A stretch of 64,000 nucleotides of DNA from Firmicutes bacterium OM04-13BH (GTDB lineage: Bacteria; Bacillota; Clostridia; Lachnospirales; Lachnospiraceae): contig QULP01000002.1 in assembly GCA_003481745.1 (NCBI GenBank), forward strand, positions 372,001 through 436,000. The letters are read 5' to 3'. Both the position numbers and the translations under genes were made by a program. Position 1 is the stretch's first letter. The number at the start of each line of letters is the position of its first letter. Positions 8,233 to 18,250 of the stretch are shown one piece after another. The notes beneath the pieces are model-generated. The model was not told the origin of the DNA. It saw only the letters and a program-made list of their open reading frames with translations, and searched no databases.

Positions 8233-8834
8233 ATACTTCCGCTCACCGCCCCTGTTGGTGTCGTACTCTGTGTATAAATATTGCGCCAGCCTGTTCCCTG
8301 CTGCTGTTTAAACCATTCGTCAAACAGACGCTGATTTTCTTTCATAGCAGCATTATAAGCAGTTAAAGTTTTCGGTCGAATTGCACCGCATACAAGATTA
8401 TTCGACCTCTCATCTCTATAAAGCGTAATTCCTCCGTTTTTAGCAACTCTATACTGTCCAAGCGACAATTCGTAAATAGTTTCTGTTCTTGTAAGCGCTG
8501 GTGTATTTGGTGCACTAGATGCACCTCCTGCTCTTACAAGCAGCTTTACAGATGATTGTGATACATTTAATTGTAATATCACTCTGTAAATTTTTGGATA
8601 ATTTGCATCCGGAGAAAGTTGGAACTCTTTTGGCGAATCATTATAATGATAAAAACCCTTCAAAATAGCAAACCCTTTTCCTACTGTCACTTTTCCGGAA
8701 GAGATTGTAATCGGATACTGCATAGAACCATCTGAATTTACTGCAATTCCGGATTCGTAGATATTATCAAAATACCGGTTAAATTCTTCCTGACCATATT
8801 CTGTACCCCCATTAAAAAAACCATAATATTCCAT
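8211..8834 (-). CDS. Phage baseplate/tail structural protein
   Basis: 207 residues. The N-terminus EYYGFFNGGTEYGQEEFNRYFDNIYESGI and the following beta-rich part (ISSGKVTVGKGFAILKGFYHY) resemble phage upper-baseplate or fibre-attachment proteins. The C-terminal half contains a helix (NAAMKENQRLFDEWFKQQQG) and ends in TTPTGAVSGSIWINELT, close to the end of the short collagen-like gene at 5256. It lies between the Dit and Gp37-like genes, so it is probably part of the baseplate. Confidence 0.55.
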   Translation of the reverse strand: MEYYGFFNGGTEYGQEEFNRYFDNIYESGIAVNSDGSMQYPITISSGKVTVGKGFAILKGFYHYNDSPKEFQLSPDANYPKIYRVILQLNVSQSSVKLLVRAGGASSAPNTPALTRTETIYELSLGQYRVAKNGGITLYRDERSNNLVCGAIRPKTLTAYNAAMKENQRLFDEWFKQQQGTGWRNIYTQSTTPTGAVSGSIWINELT

Positions 8835-8835
8835 T

Positions 8836-9678
8836 TTATACTCCTATGTATCTGTTCTTATACCGTACTTCCACGGATTGTGGGTCTAATCCGTTTTCAG
8901 ACGTATATTCAAGCATGTTGTCACCTACCTGCAAAGAGAAGAATACAGACTGTAAATCAATATAATCAAATGCATCTGTACTTATTCCTCCTCTTATAAT
9001 TTCAACTTTCTTCTGCCCAAAAGCGGTATTAATATACAAAATATCATCCGAAGTCAGTTCCCTCTTAATTCGGATAAATTCCCCTGTAGAGAGATTTGTA
9101 ATCTTCGGATTGACTGCCGGTCCGTGAAAATAAATTTCAAGAGGTGCTTCTGTATGTCCGGAATTAAAGACATTTTTCTTCGGCTCTCCTCTCTCTTTGA
9201 GTTTAAAAGGGAGCGTGAATTTCCACGCCCACCCTTTTACCCATGTAGAAATTGCCTCTCCAGTCTGCACAATGTCCTGAAACATTGGATCCATACAGGA
9301 AAGTTCTATTTCAAATTCAAGCACATCATAAATATTCTGGCTTGTAAAATGAAAACTCTCTACTTCGTATTCAATTTCTCTTTCTACACCAAGATGATTC
9401 ACTGTTAAGGTTCCGGAAGAGAACGGACTGAAAAAACGGATTAACTCCTGACGTTTATCAGATTTATCTTCATTTCCGAGATAGTCCGCAGAAATAGCAA
9501 TCGGTCTTGAAAGAACTTTTTTTCGCTTTAACCGTTCTCCAATAAAGTTCGAATTTACGCTTTTTTCCAATTCATAATCTGTCGCTTCAATGCCTGAATA
9601 TTCTGTTACACCAAAGTCCGGTTCATCCAACACAAGCGTCTCTTCTCCTTTTGAAAAACGAAACTCTATCCTGTTCAA
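8836..9678 (-). CDS. Distal tail protein (Dit / phage tail family)
   Basis: 280 residues located directly after the tape measure gene and overlapping its stop, the fixed position of Dit in siphoviruses. The N-terminal part (LSRPIAISADYLGNEDKSDKRQ; FSSGTLTVNHLGVEREIEYEVE) fits the Sipho_tail domain that forms the hexameric ring at the tail tip. The C-terminal half is a galectin-like beta region (EAPLEIYFHGPAVNPKITN). It joins the tail tube to the baseplate. Confidence 0.8.
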   Translation of the reverse strand: MNRIEFRFSKGEETLVLDEPDFGVTEYSGIEATDYELEKSVNSNFIGERLKRKKVLSRPIAISADYLGNEDKSDKRQELIRFFSPFSSGTLTVNHLGVEREIEYEVESFHFTSQNIYDVLEFEIELSCMDPMFQDIVQTGEAISTWVKGWAWKFTLPFKLKERGEPKKNVFNSGHTEAPLEIYFHGPAVNPKITNLSTGEFIRIKRELTSDDILYINTAFGQKKVEIIRGGISTDAFDYIDLQSVFFSLQVGDNMLEYTSENGLDPQSVEVRYKNRYIGV

Positions 9679-12600
9679 GTTAATGCCAACCTCCTTGCTT
9701 CTTTTCTAAGTGCACGGCTCATCTCTACCGGAGACTGAACTGGCTGATAGAAATTAATTTCCTGTTTCACTTCTGTATTTTGAGAAGCTGCATATCCGTA
9801 AGCCTGTGGTGCTCTTTCGAGCATTTTGTTTGTCGTGATTCTGGAAACTGTTTCACTAACTGCTCCTCGCATCATTCCAAGTAATGATTTTACATCCACC
9901 TGCATGGCATCCGTTACCATTTCGGCAGCCTGTGTTACAACGGAAGTATTATCTTCCATTCCTCCACTGATACCGTAATCAAACATCTTACCAATCCAAC
10001 CACCCACTCGTGATGGAGAATGAATTTGTAAGTTTGCTTTTGCCGCATTAGCTGCCGCACTTGCTACAGATGCCGCTGCGCTTGCAACCCCATAACCGCC
10101 CGCACGAATACCATTCGCAAAGCCATTTGAGAAGTTTACTCCAATCGAATAACTGCCACCAGAATTATTTGCCAATGCTTCTCTTGCTCCACTTCCAAGA
10201 GAAGCCGCTGCCGATGAAGCACTACCTTTCTTTTCATTAATTCCGTCTACAAAACTGGAACCCAGCTTGTTTCCCTGAGATTTTGCAGAACTTGCTACAT
10301 TAACACCACTCAATCCTTTCGTTGCCGCTGTTCCAAGTCCTCTTGCCGCACTCGAAGCACTATTTGTTCCATTTCGGATTCCAGCTGCAAACTGATTTGT
10401 TGCGGTTTTTGCCTGTTGAGTAAAATTGCTCGGGATATTTGTTCCTTTTAAGGAAGTTTTTGCAGAGTTTCCAAGTGCGGATGCTGATGATTTTGTATTT
10501 CCCTGCCCTGCAGATAACGTTCTTGCGAAGTTCTGCGTTGCCGATGTTGCTGCGGTTTGATAGTTTCCGGCAACAGACATGTTTCCAAGACCGGTATTTG
10601 CCGCATTTCCAAGTGCTGACGCTGCCGATGAAGCACTACCAGCTCCACTGTTCAAGCTATTTACAAGCCCTGATACTGCACTTTGAGACTGGGAAGAAAA
10701 TGTTCCTGGCATATTTCCGGCAACGATTCCGGTATTTGCCGCATTTCCAAGAGCCGATGCTGACAACTGCATAGATTCTACACTGCTCAACAAATATGTA
10801 TTCGCTGCTGATGCGGCGGCAGATGCATTTGAGCCAAACACTGCCGGCATGTCTGCCGCCGTAAATCCAGTTGCACCAGACTGAGCAACTGTTAATGCCG
10901 CCATATACAGTTCTTCCTGATGCGCAAGCACTTCCTCTACTGTCATTCCGCACGCTTTTGCCGCCGCAAACACTGCTCCGGAATAATCTGTTTCCGTAAA
11001 TCCTCGTGTAATTGCACTTGCACTGTTTCCTGCCGCTGTCCGAATAAAATCCTCACCAGTTTCAAGCTGATTGATTGTGGAATCAACTGCATCACTTGCT
11101 TTCTGAGCAGGAGTAGTCTGCGTATCAACTTCATCAATGCCTTGAATCAACTGTTCGATTGCTTCTGTTCCGACATCACCAAGTGCACCACTATCTTTTA
11201 AGTAGGTAGCAAATGTCTTTATGATTTCTTCTGAGGTCATAGACGAAACATTCTGAAATTCTGGAACTTTATCTTTCATTCCTTCCATTGCTTCGCTCAT
11301 GCCAGAAGCTAACGCTTCTTTTCCCTCTGGACCCAATTTTTCAATATTATTAATTGCATTTGTAATTGCATCTTGAAGAGTCTTTGGAATTTCTCCACCA
11401 GAGGCTTTAATTTCCTCTGCCGCCATTCTGAAACCTTGCGACATTTTTGCATAATCAGTAGATTCAAGTGCTTTTTCTATTGTTTCCTGACTATACTTTA
11501 CACTTTTTGCTGCTTTATCTGATTCAGTTGGAATCTTTGCATAAGCATCCAAAGCCTTTTGTATACTTTCTGGTGTTCCCTCACCAAGTAAATCCATAAC
11601 TTTGTCCAGGGAACTGGTTTGAATCTCTGCTTTTTTTGCTTCCTTTGTAGCTTCAGAAAGATTTTCTCTTGTATCTTCAAGATTTTCATTTGCCTCTTTA
11701 AATGCCTTTTTAGCATTTCCATCCCATGTTTTCGTATACTCTTCTAGCGCTTTTGCATACTCGTCTAATGCTTTATTATACTGGTTCTGGGCTTTTGTTA
11801 AGTCTGTCTGTATTTCAGACTGCTTCTGCAAATTATCGGCATATTGGTTTGTTACAGCTTCCTGCACAGCTTTCTTTTTCAAGCTACGCACATATTCATC
11901 AATGGACTGTGTTACATCTCCAAGAGACTGCTTCACACCCTCATTATTCTGTATAAATCCATCTGCGGTAATGGAATATTCTGTTCCCATTGCCTCATTT
12001 AACTGATTTAAAATAGATCCTGCAAGCTGTTCACAGCCTTGTTTGACTTTTCCAGTTTCGTCAAATGCCTCTGACATTTTGTTTTTTAGTCGTTCCAGCG
12101 GTGCCGCTGAACTTTCGGCTGATTTATTTGTACTTTCAATTGAACTGGACAAATTATCTAACTCGTTTCGATTCTTTTCAATTGAAGCACTTAAATTATC
12201 AATTTCTTTTTGAAATGCAACCTGTTCTTTGCTTGCCTCATTTGATTTGAGTGCCAGATAGGCAATTCCACCTGCCAGTGCCGCAATTCCTATTGCAATC
12301 ATTGCCGCAGGATTCGCACTCATTACTGCATTTAATGCAGCCATTACTCCTCCTGCTTCGGATGATGCCCTACTAAGCTTTATAACAACAGAAGTAACCG
12401 TAACGACTGGTCCTTCTACCGTTTTAAAGGTTTTAAATGCAGCAACAAGAGATACTACAATCGGTGCAACCGTATCCATATTATCTGCAAGTTTAATGAA
12501 TACTTTTCCAAGTCCACTTACAATTGGTTCTGCAATCTTTACAACACTTTTTAATCCAGCATAAAATGTTCGTTTTAAAGCATCCATTCCTTTTTCCGCT

Positions 12601-15120
12601 GGCTCTTGCATTTTCTTCGGCAAAAGTTTAATGAGTCCAGTGCTTAATACATTTACAATCTCTGTTGCTGACTTTTTAAGCTGACTCTTATTGTTTACAA
12701 TTCCTTTTGCAAACGCTTTGATTAAAGATACCGATGCATTTACCATCTTCGGGGCGGACTGCGCTACTTTTACCGATAAATCCGCAAGCACTGCACCAGC
12801 TTCCTCTACTGCCGCATCCAGTCCACCATTTTGCAAAGCATTTGATATCCTGCCGACTGCACTAATTCCCTCTTCTGCCGCTTCTTTCAAAGAGTCTTCG
12901 ATGTTCTCGTAGATTCCGATGCCTAATCCCTCAAGAGCAGAATTTAATGTTGTCATTTTTCCTTGTAAGTTGTCCTGCATCGTATCAGCCATCTGTCCGG
13001 CTGCTCCGTCTGCATCTTCAATATAACCTTTCAGCTGGTCGAAACGTTCTCCTGAGTTCGCCAGTAATGCATTGACGCTCTTCAAGTCGACCTTGTTGAA
13101 AATGGTGTTTAAAACCTGTGTTCTCTCACCCTCATTCATTGAGCCTAAGATTTTGTTCAAATCATTGAATGTATCATTTAAAGGACGCATTTTTCCCTCT
13201 GCGTCAAATACATTCAAACCAAGCTCTCCCATTTTCTTTTTCGCCGTATCCGTTGGTGCGGATAGGCTTAAGATAACATTTCTAAGGGCGGTTCCACCTT
13301 CCTATTCTTCATTGTCTAGGCTCTTTATCCTAGAACTAAGATTTCTCTTAGAGTTGGACTATATCTTCATCTTCAACTTTACTTGCTAAGATGTTGGGCA
13401 CTCGTGGATAATTAGGCATACAAAAAGCACTCTTTTAATGAGTGCTTCTGGTTAGCTTCTTATCTAGTCTCTACGCTTTCTAGTGGTTTCCCTCCTAGCT
13501 TAGCTCGGTATTGCCTTGTCTATTTAAGATAAATTCTTCAATTTGTTCTTGAGTATTATTTTTATATCCATACATTTTATGAAAATTTACATGACATCTC
13601 TCGCACAAAGTTATTCCATTGCTTATATCTGTTCGTAACTCTTTATGTTCTGAATAATTATACTTATGGTGGGCATTTAAATTTCCACCTTTACTGTCTC
13701 CACAGCATTGGCATGTATATTTATCCCTCTCAAAAACATTTCTTATCCATTCATTATATCCATCAATATTTCTATGTTCTTCTCTTTCTTTTTCTTCTTT
13801 GCTTGGATTATAATTAGGATTGTTTTTTCCAAAAAATATATGCTTATAGCCCTCATTCTTGCATTGTAAAGTGCAAAAATGAAATTTATACTTATCAACT
13901 TGACTTCTTACTTTTAAAAATTCTTTGCCGCAAGTATAACATTTGACCTTTATCTTATTAAATTTTATATTGTTGTCTCCTTTATGGAGTTCTCCATAAT
14001 GCTTATTTTTGCATTGCATACTGCAATAATGCATTGGAAATTTATCAATCTTGGATGGTATTACTTCTATTTCTTTAGAACAATATGAACACTTTGTTTT
14101 TATTCTTTTCGGTTTGCTTTGTGGTTTACATTCAGCACAGCAATATTTTGAATTAGGTTTTTGCGCTTTCCATACTTTTCCACAAGTTTCACAAACACAC
14201 TCATATTTTAAACGAGCCTTGTTTCTACAGCTTTTACATTTATTTTCATACCCATCTTTTAATAATTTACTTTTTGAAAAATTATCTATGGATAATTCCT
14301 TTTTACACTCTTTACAAATTTTAGTTTTCAAAATCTCACCTCTTATTACAATTTTATCATAATTAGGTATAATTGCAATAAACGGCGATTAAATAAATTT
14401 AGGTTTCACCGAATTCACCCAATGTTTTTTCAAAGATATTTCTATCTAAGCGACCAAAAGTTTAGCCCCTTTTACACCATTGTCGGCGAAGATTCCCAGC
14501 ACGGTATTCGCTTCTGTTACCCCTCCAGCAAGTGATTTTGCAGTACCACCCACTGTTAAAAGTGCTTCACCTAACTGTTGAACACTTGTATTACTCTTTT
14601 GAGACGTCTTCGCCATCTTGTCGACAAAACTTTCGACTGTTCCTGCTTTATCGCCCAGAGCAGACATACTGTCTGTTACCATGTCTGATGCGGTCGCAAG
14701 GTCCATATCTCCTGCCGCTGCTAAATTAAGCACTGTTGGCAAAGTTTGCACTGATTTGTTTGTATCGTATCCAGCAAGAGCCATGTAATTTAATGCCTCT
14801 GCCGCCTGTGTAGCAGAGAACTTTGTTGTCGCTCCGGCATTTTTTGCAGCTTCCTGCAACTTAGAAAACTCTGCACTTCCATTGTGGATTTCTTCCGCAG
14901 ACATTCCCATCGTTGCAGCCACTTGGCTCATTGCCGCTTCAAAGCTGGAACCTACTTTTACTGCATATCCACCCATGCCAGACAGGGCGGCAGATGTTGC
15001 AGTAATCGTTTTTGTCGCTGTCGCAAGCCCTTTTGATGCCAACGAAGAGATTTTTCCAAGTCCGTTTTCGATTCCCTTGGTATCCAGACCGGTTTCTATT
15101 ACAATTTTACCATCTGCCAT
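9675..15120 (-). CDS. Tail tape measure protein, split by a group I intron
   Basis: Two exons: 14459-15120 (start MADGKIVIETGLDTKGIENG) and 9675-13296. The first contains the phage tail tape measure core (SFEAAMSQVAATMGMS, AAEALNYMALAGYD). Unspliced it ends soon after GVKGAK. The second begins GTALRNVILSLSAPTDTAKKK, the known continuation of this core, so the protein is interrupted, not truncated. Removing 13297-14458 gives an in-frame product of about 1,427 residues with coiled coils in the middle and Ala/Ser/Asn-rich repeats (ALGNAANTG units) near the end. It sets tail length. The exact splice points are inferred to within a few bases. Confidence 0.85.
13297..14458 (-). other. Group I intron in the tape measure gene
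   Basis: The inserted stretch of about 1.16 kb separates two halves of one conserved protein. On the minus strand its 5' part carries GGTGAATTCGGTGAAACC, typical of group I introns just before the internal ORF. Its 3' part carries GAAGATATAGTCC (13356-13368), the P7-region signature, plus the hairpin AAGCACTC/GAGTGCTT near 13425-13447. An HNH endonuclease ORF fills the middle. A splice after …GCT AAA CT restores the reading frame with the next T GGA ACC. The boundaries are inferred. Confidence 0.8.
13495..14331 (-). CDS. Intron-encoded HNH homing endonuclease
   Basis: 278 residues from a TTG start at 14331 behind AGAGGTGAG. The N-terminal two thirds hold a series of Cys4-type zinc ribbons (CKECKKEL…CKSC, CETCGKVW…CCAEC, CSYCSKEI…CSMQC, CYTCGKEF…CTLQC). 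The C-terminus is an HNH nuclease (CQCCGDSK … NAHHKYNYSEHKELR … GITLCERCHVNFH). It sits entirely inside the group I intron and should cut intronless alleles of the tape measure gene to spread the intron. It is markedly AT-rich compared with the exons. Confidence 0.85.
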   Translation of the reverse strand: MKTKICKECKKELSIDNFSKSKLLKDGYENKCKSCRNKARLKYECVCETCGKVWKAQKPNSKYCCAECKPQSKPKRIKTKCSYCSKEIEVIPSKIDKFPMHYCSMQCKNKHYGELHKGDNNIKFNKIKVKCYTCGKEFLKVRSQVDKYKFHFCTLQCKNEGYKHIFFGKNNPNYNPSKEEKEREEHRNIDGYNEWIRNVFERDKYTCQCCGDSKGGNLNAHHKYNYSEHKELRTDISNGITLCERCHVNFHKMYGYKNNTQEQIEEFILNRQGNTELS

Positions 15121-15131
15121 CTTCCCACCTC

Positions 15132-15737
15132 CTAAAGATAAGGTGAGGGGTCTCTGCCCTCTTTTAAGGCTTTAATCAACTCTTCATTTTCCTCTACTTC
15201 CTCTACCTGTTGAATCTTATAATACCTCTGCATTGCCTTATAAAAAGCAACCTGCTCCTTTGACAGACTCTTATTTGTCGTATCAATAATCCGATACTGC
15301 ATAATCCGATGCAATGATACAGTTTCCGGAATATCATCCAGCATCGCAATAAATTCCCACCAATGCAAATACGGAATGGCATGTAAATCAATGCCATACA
15401 CATCATTTCTGCGAAAAGCAGAATAAATTAGCCAGGCATCTTCCTTGAAATTCAGTGCTTCATTACTGTTAATTCCAAGTATTTTCTTTGATGGCTTACC
15501 TTTTTTCTCTTTCTTTCCACACTTCACAAACCAAGTTGCCTGCTTTGCAGCTTCTGCAATATCTCGTGGTAGTATTTTATACAAAATCCGCAAGCATCTT
15601 TCTATGTCTGCTAACGTTTCATCCGCATCTTCTACTGCTTCCATATAGCGTAAAACAGTGCGAAAATCTGCATAAATTGGATATTTCCCATCGTTTACTT
15701 CTAAACTTTCTGGCGGTTTTTCTGTCAAAAAACTCAT
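15132..15737 (-). CDS. Tail assembly chaperone, Gp15 family
   Basis: 201 residues. MSFLTEKPPESLEVNDGKYPIYADFRTVLRYME and IPYLHWWEFIAMLDDIPETVSLHRIMQYR are hallmark stretches of the bacteriophage Gp15 family. It lies just upstream of the tape measure gene, where the second tail assembly chaperone is always found. It probably helps wrap the tape measure protein during tail assembly. No frameshift signal joining it to the previous gene was recognised. Confidence 0.75.
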   Translation of the reverse strand: MSFLTEKPPESLEVNDGKYPIYADFRTVLRYMEAVEDADETLADIERCLRILYKILPRDIAEAAKQATWFVKCGKKEKKGKPSKKILGINSNEALNFKEDAWLIYSAFRRNDVYGIDLHAIPYLHWWEFIAMLDDIPETVSLHRIMQYRIIDTTNKSLSKEQVAFYKAMQRYYKIQQVEEVEENEELIKALKEGRDPSPYL

Positions 15738-15740
15738 ATC

Positions 15741-16127
15741 TTATTCCTGTACGGACAGAAGAGGAGTTACTTTTTCCTCTATCACCTGTTCCTGGTCATC
15801 TGCATACATAGACAAAAGACGATTCGTTTTCTCATTCATCATCTGCTCCTGCCTATCTTTCTCTTCACAAAGTTTTGTATAAGCATCAACGCATTTCATT
15901 AAGTCATTTTCATAACCACATACTGCAGTTCCTGCTCCTTCACCAAAAACACTATCAAATGCAACTTTTACTGCTTCGCACTGGATATTAATCTGTTCTG
16001 GCAGACTTTTTCCCTGTGCTTTTTCTGCTTCTTCTGCTACATATTTATAGCTTTCCACTAATCTCTGCGCCTGATTTGCTTCAAACACATTCAAATTAAG
16101 CAAAGCTCCATTAATATTAATCTCCAT
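15741..16127 (-). CDS. Tail assembly chaperone-like protein (DUF6673-like)
   Basis: 128 residues from the ATG at 16127, chosen over 16133 because it is correctly spaced from GGAGG. It begins MEININGALLNLNVFEANQAQRLVESYKYV and is mostly helical and acidic. It sits between the tail tube gene and the Gp15-type chaperone gene, the place of the first tail chaperone in related phages. No catalytic motif is seen. Confidence 0.6.
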   Translation of the reverse strand: MEININGALLNLNVFEANQAQRLVESYKYVAEEAEKAQGKSLPEQINIQCEAVKVAFDSVFGEGAGTAVCGYENDLMKCVDAYTKLCEEKDRQEQMMNEKTNRLLSMYADDQEQVIEEKVTPLLSVQE

Positions 16128-16214
16128 TTGCATTTTCCTCCTGCTTCAATTCGGAAGTATTCTTTACTACCTCTCTTTTTACTACCTTTGTTAACTTATT
16201 AGAAGAGAGGGATT

Positions 16215-16697
16215 TTACTCCCCCGCCTCTGTTTTAAATGTTTTTTTCTCAGTGTCAAAAAAGCCAAATTCCCAATCACCTTTTCCAAGTAAGTTTCCGG
16301 AACCTGTAATTTCTCCATCGTTATCTGTAAACTCTGCCACCTCGATTGCTACTTTTCTTTTTCTCGCCGGATAACCATTTACAGTTTTTGTACCTGCCAA
16401 ATCTACACGTACATAGTCTGCTTCTGCATCCTGTCCTGTTTTTTCTTTTCTTCCAATGTCTACAATGTGCTTCACAGCTTCTTCTGACTCAATCATATCC
16501 ATTTCAAAAGGAGCCGACCAATCGTAAGAGCCAATTGATTTTGTTGTAGATTTATTATTTACATAACGCTTTGATGTTGTCTGTGCGGATGGGCTATCAT
16601 CAATCTTTGTAAAGCCGGTCCCCATAAAAACATACTGTTCTGTTCCTGCACCTACATTTAAATAATCTGCTTCCTGATATCTCTGTTTTACTGCCAT
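16215..16697 (-). CDS. Major tail tube protein
   Basis: 160 residues, beta-rich, beginning MAVKQRYQEADYLNVGAGTE. It includes GTGFTKIDDSPSAQTTSKRYV and SIGSYDWSAPFEMDMIESEEAV, patterns of the tail tube family of Firmicutes siphoviruses. It would polymerise into the tail tube. The position after the connector genes and before the chaperones supports this. Confidence 0.75.
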   Translation of the reverse strand: MAVKQRYQEADYLNVGAGTEQYVFMGTGFTKIDDSPSAQTTSKRYVNNKSTTKSIGSYDWSAPFEMDMIESEEAVKHIVDIGRKEKTGQDAEADYVRVDLAGTKTVNGYPARKRKVAIEVAEFTDNDGEITGSGNLLGKGDWEFGFFDTEKKTFKTEAGE

Positions 16698-16702
16698 ATT
16701 TA

Positions 16703-17137
16703 TTACTGTCTCCTTTTCTGAAAATAAGTAAATTCACACTGTATTGCATACCGTGCCGTTTTTGCTTCTGCATCTACCATATAACCGTTTGTAGTAGCAC
16801 GAATAGAGCGGGCTTCTTTCATGCTGTCGAGTATTGGAAACTCTCTGTTTCTTGTGCAATCTTCTAACCACTCTTGAAAATGTTCATAAAATTCTGAGGT
16901 ATCAATATTTTCAACATCTCCCCAGAACACTCTGCTACAAAAATGAAATGCAACACGTCTTATGCTGTCTCCATTTGTGTATCGCTTCACAATCGGCTCT
17001 GCTGGTACAGCTTCAACCATATAATTTGTTGGTTTTTCTTCCAAGAAATCAATATCTACCTTTGAAAACGTCTCTTCAAACTCATCCAAGTACGGACACG
17101 TTGCAATGAAATCCCGGATAGCACCAATTACACTCAT
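16703..17137 (-). CDS. Phage tail terminator / minor structural protein
   Basis: 144 residues starting MSVIGAIRDFIATCPYLDEF. It has an N-terminal helix, a beta region (AVPAEPIVKRYTNGDSIRRVAFHFCSR) and a C-terminal strand (ARYAIQCEFTYFQKRR). It is the last connector gene before the tail tube gene and overlaps the previous gene, which is where tail terminator proteins lie. The identification rests on order and general shape. Confidence 0.6.
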   Translation of the reverse strand: MSVIGAIRDFIATCPYLDEFEETFSKVDIDFLEEKPTNYMVEAVPAEPIVKRYTNGDSIRRVAFHFCSRVFWGDVENIDTSEFYEHFQEWLEDCTRNREFPILDSMKEARSIRATTNGYMVDAEAKTARYAIQCEFTYFQKRRQ

Positions 17138-17484
17138 CCTCTTTTACCTCCACAAAACTTTGCTGTAGATTCTACAATTTCGTTTCCTCTGTCTGCCCAC
17201 ATTCGCTTATCCCACTCTTTACCAGCAAGTGGTGCTTTACTTCGGTTCTTTCCGGAATTTTCATAGTACTGACGTCTTGCATAAGGCTGACCGTAAGTAA
17301 TATGGGTCGTTGATTCTACAGCTGTATTTTCAAGTGGTCCATTTAATTTCGGGACATAAGGCACACACAAACGTCTCACTTCATGAGTGAAGAACTTTTG
17401 TCCTGCTCCATTTTTATTTAAAGAACGTTTTAACAGGATTTTCTGTTCGTCGTCCATTTCAACTCGCACTCTTGTCTTTGACAT
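17134..17484 (-). CDS. Minor capsid / head-tail connector protein (Minor_capsid_2-like)
   Basis: 116 residues. KKFFTHEVRRLCVPYVPKLNGPLENTAV-like content (here GQKFFTHEVRRLCVPYVP) and TYGQPYARRQYYEN are typical of the minor capsid 2 / HK97 gp10-like connector group. The last residues KFCGGKRG overlap the next start. It probably forms part of the neck between head and tail. Confidence 0.7.
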   Translation of the reverse strand: MSKTRVRVEMDDEQKILLKRSLNKNGAGQKFFTHEVRRLCVPYVPKLNGPLENTAVESTTHITYGQPYARRQYYENSGKNRSKAPLAGKEWDKRMWADRGNEIVESTAKFCGGKRG

Positions 17485-17885
17485 TATGCGCCTCCAATCC
17501 GGATATGAGGTTCTAACCCTCTCCGATTGTCTGAGTGGCTTAAGATTCTTCCAAACAGCAAGCCTTTCTTCTCTAAATCGGATTCTTTTGCAATCTCATC
17601 TTCTAAGATTCCTTTTACAAACACATCCCCATTTGAAGCAGTGAAAAAACCTGTCACATCTTCTTTTCTTGCATATTCCGATGGCTCTAAGAACGTTTCC
17701 TTTCTTCCTGTCATCGGAATCCGAATCTTTATCGAATCTGCGCTGTCTAAGCCTTTTTCACTCACCGCTACCTTTTGGTCTGTGTACCAATGCACACCAC
17801 AAAGCACGGTACGTTTATAGATGTACTGTCGTGTTGTCTTATCTAATCTTCGGTTGTAAAGGGTAATATCCGCATTTACAATCAT
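17484..17885 (-). CDS. Phage head-tail joining protein (DUF6751-like)
   Basis: 133 residues, mostly beta (ADITLYNRRLDKTTRQYIYKR; GVHWYTDQKVAVSEKG; SIKIRIPMTG). Its ATG overlaps the stop of the upstream gene and its stop abuts the next start, so the connector genes are translationally coupled. It resembles a DUF6751-type minor structural protein found in the same place in related prophages. The precise role in the neck is unknown. Confidence 0.6.
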   Translation of the reverse strand: MIVNADITLYNRRLDKTTRQYIYKRTVLCGVHWYTDQKVAVSEKGLDSADSIKIRIPMTGRKETFLEPSEYARKEDVTGFFTASNGDVFVKGILEDEIAKESDLEKKGLLFGRILSHSDNRRGLEPHIRIGGA

Positions 17886-18244
17886 TCCTCATCCACTCCC
17901 ATGTATAAAAGACTACTTGACATTAGATAAGTGCTTGCAATCTGATATAAACGACTTTCAAATTCTTCCTCTGTCTGTTCTGTCTGATAGCTGACGGAAT
18001 ATCCATCGTTGTTTTCCGATGAAATATTTCCTCTTGCTTCTCTCTTTTGCATTGCTTCAGTCATTTCACAGATTGCATACTTTGCATTTTGTTCCCAGTC
18101 TTTTTCTGACCAATCACATGCTGTTCTTCCAAAACTGAAATGTTCCAGACGTTTTTCCGCTTTTAATTCTAAAGAAAGCCAAGTGCTTTCTTGTACCTGA
18201 CTTCCTCCAAAACTTTCAACATAGAAATTATAATCTACTCTCAT
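17882..18244 (-). CDS. Probable head-tail connector protein, function unknown
   Basis: 120 residues, acidic and helical (EWSEKD-like WSEKDWEQNAKYAICEMTEAMQKRE). It is the first gene after the major capsid gene, where gp6-like DNA-packaging connector proteins are usually encoded. The family is not recognised with confidence. It overlaps the next gene by four bases. Confidence 0.5.
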   Translation of the reverse strand: MRVDYNFYVESFGGSQVQESTWLSLELKAEKRLEHFSFGRTACDWSEKDWEQNAKYAICEMTEAMQKREARGNISSENNDGYSVSYQTEQTEEEFESRLYQIASTYLMSSSLLYMGVDEE

Positions 18245-18250
18245 ACCTTA

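Noticed and set aside
13072..13389. Plus-strand frame over the intron 3' end
   Set aside because: Antisense to the tape measure exon and intron core, with no coding features.
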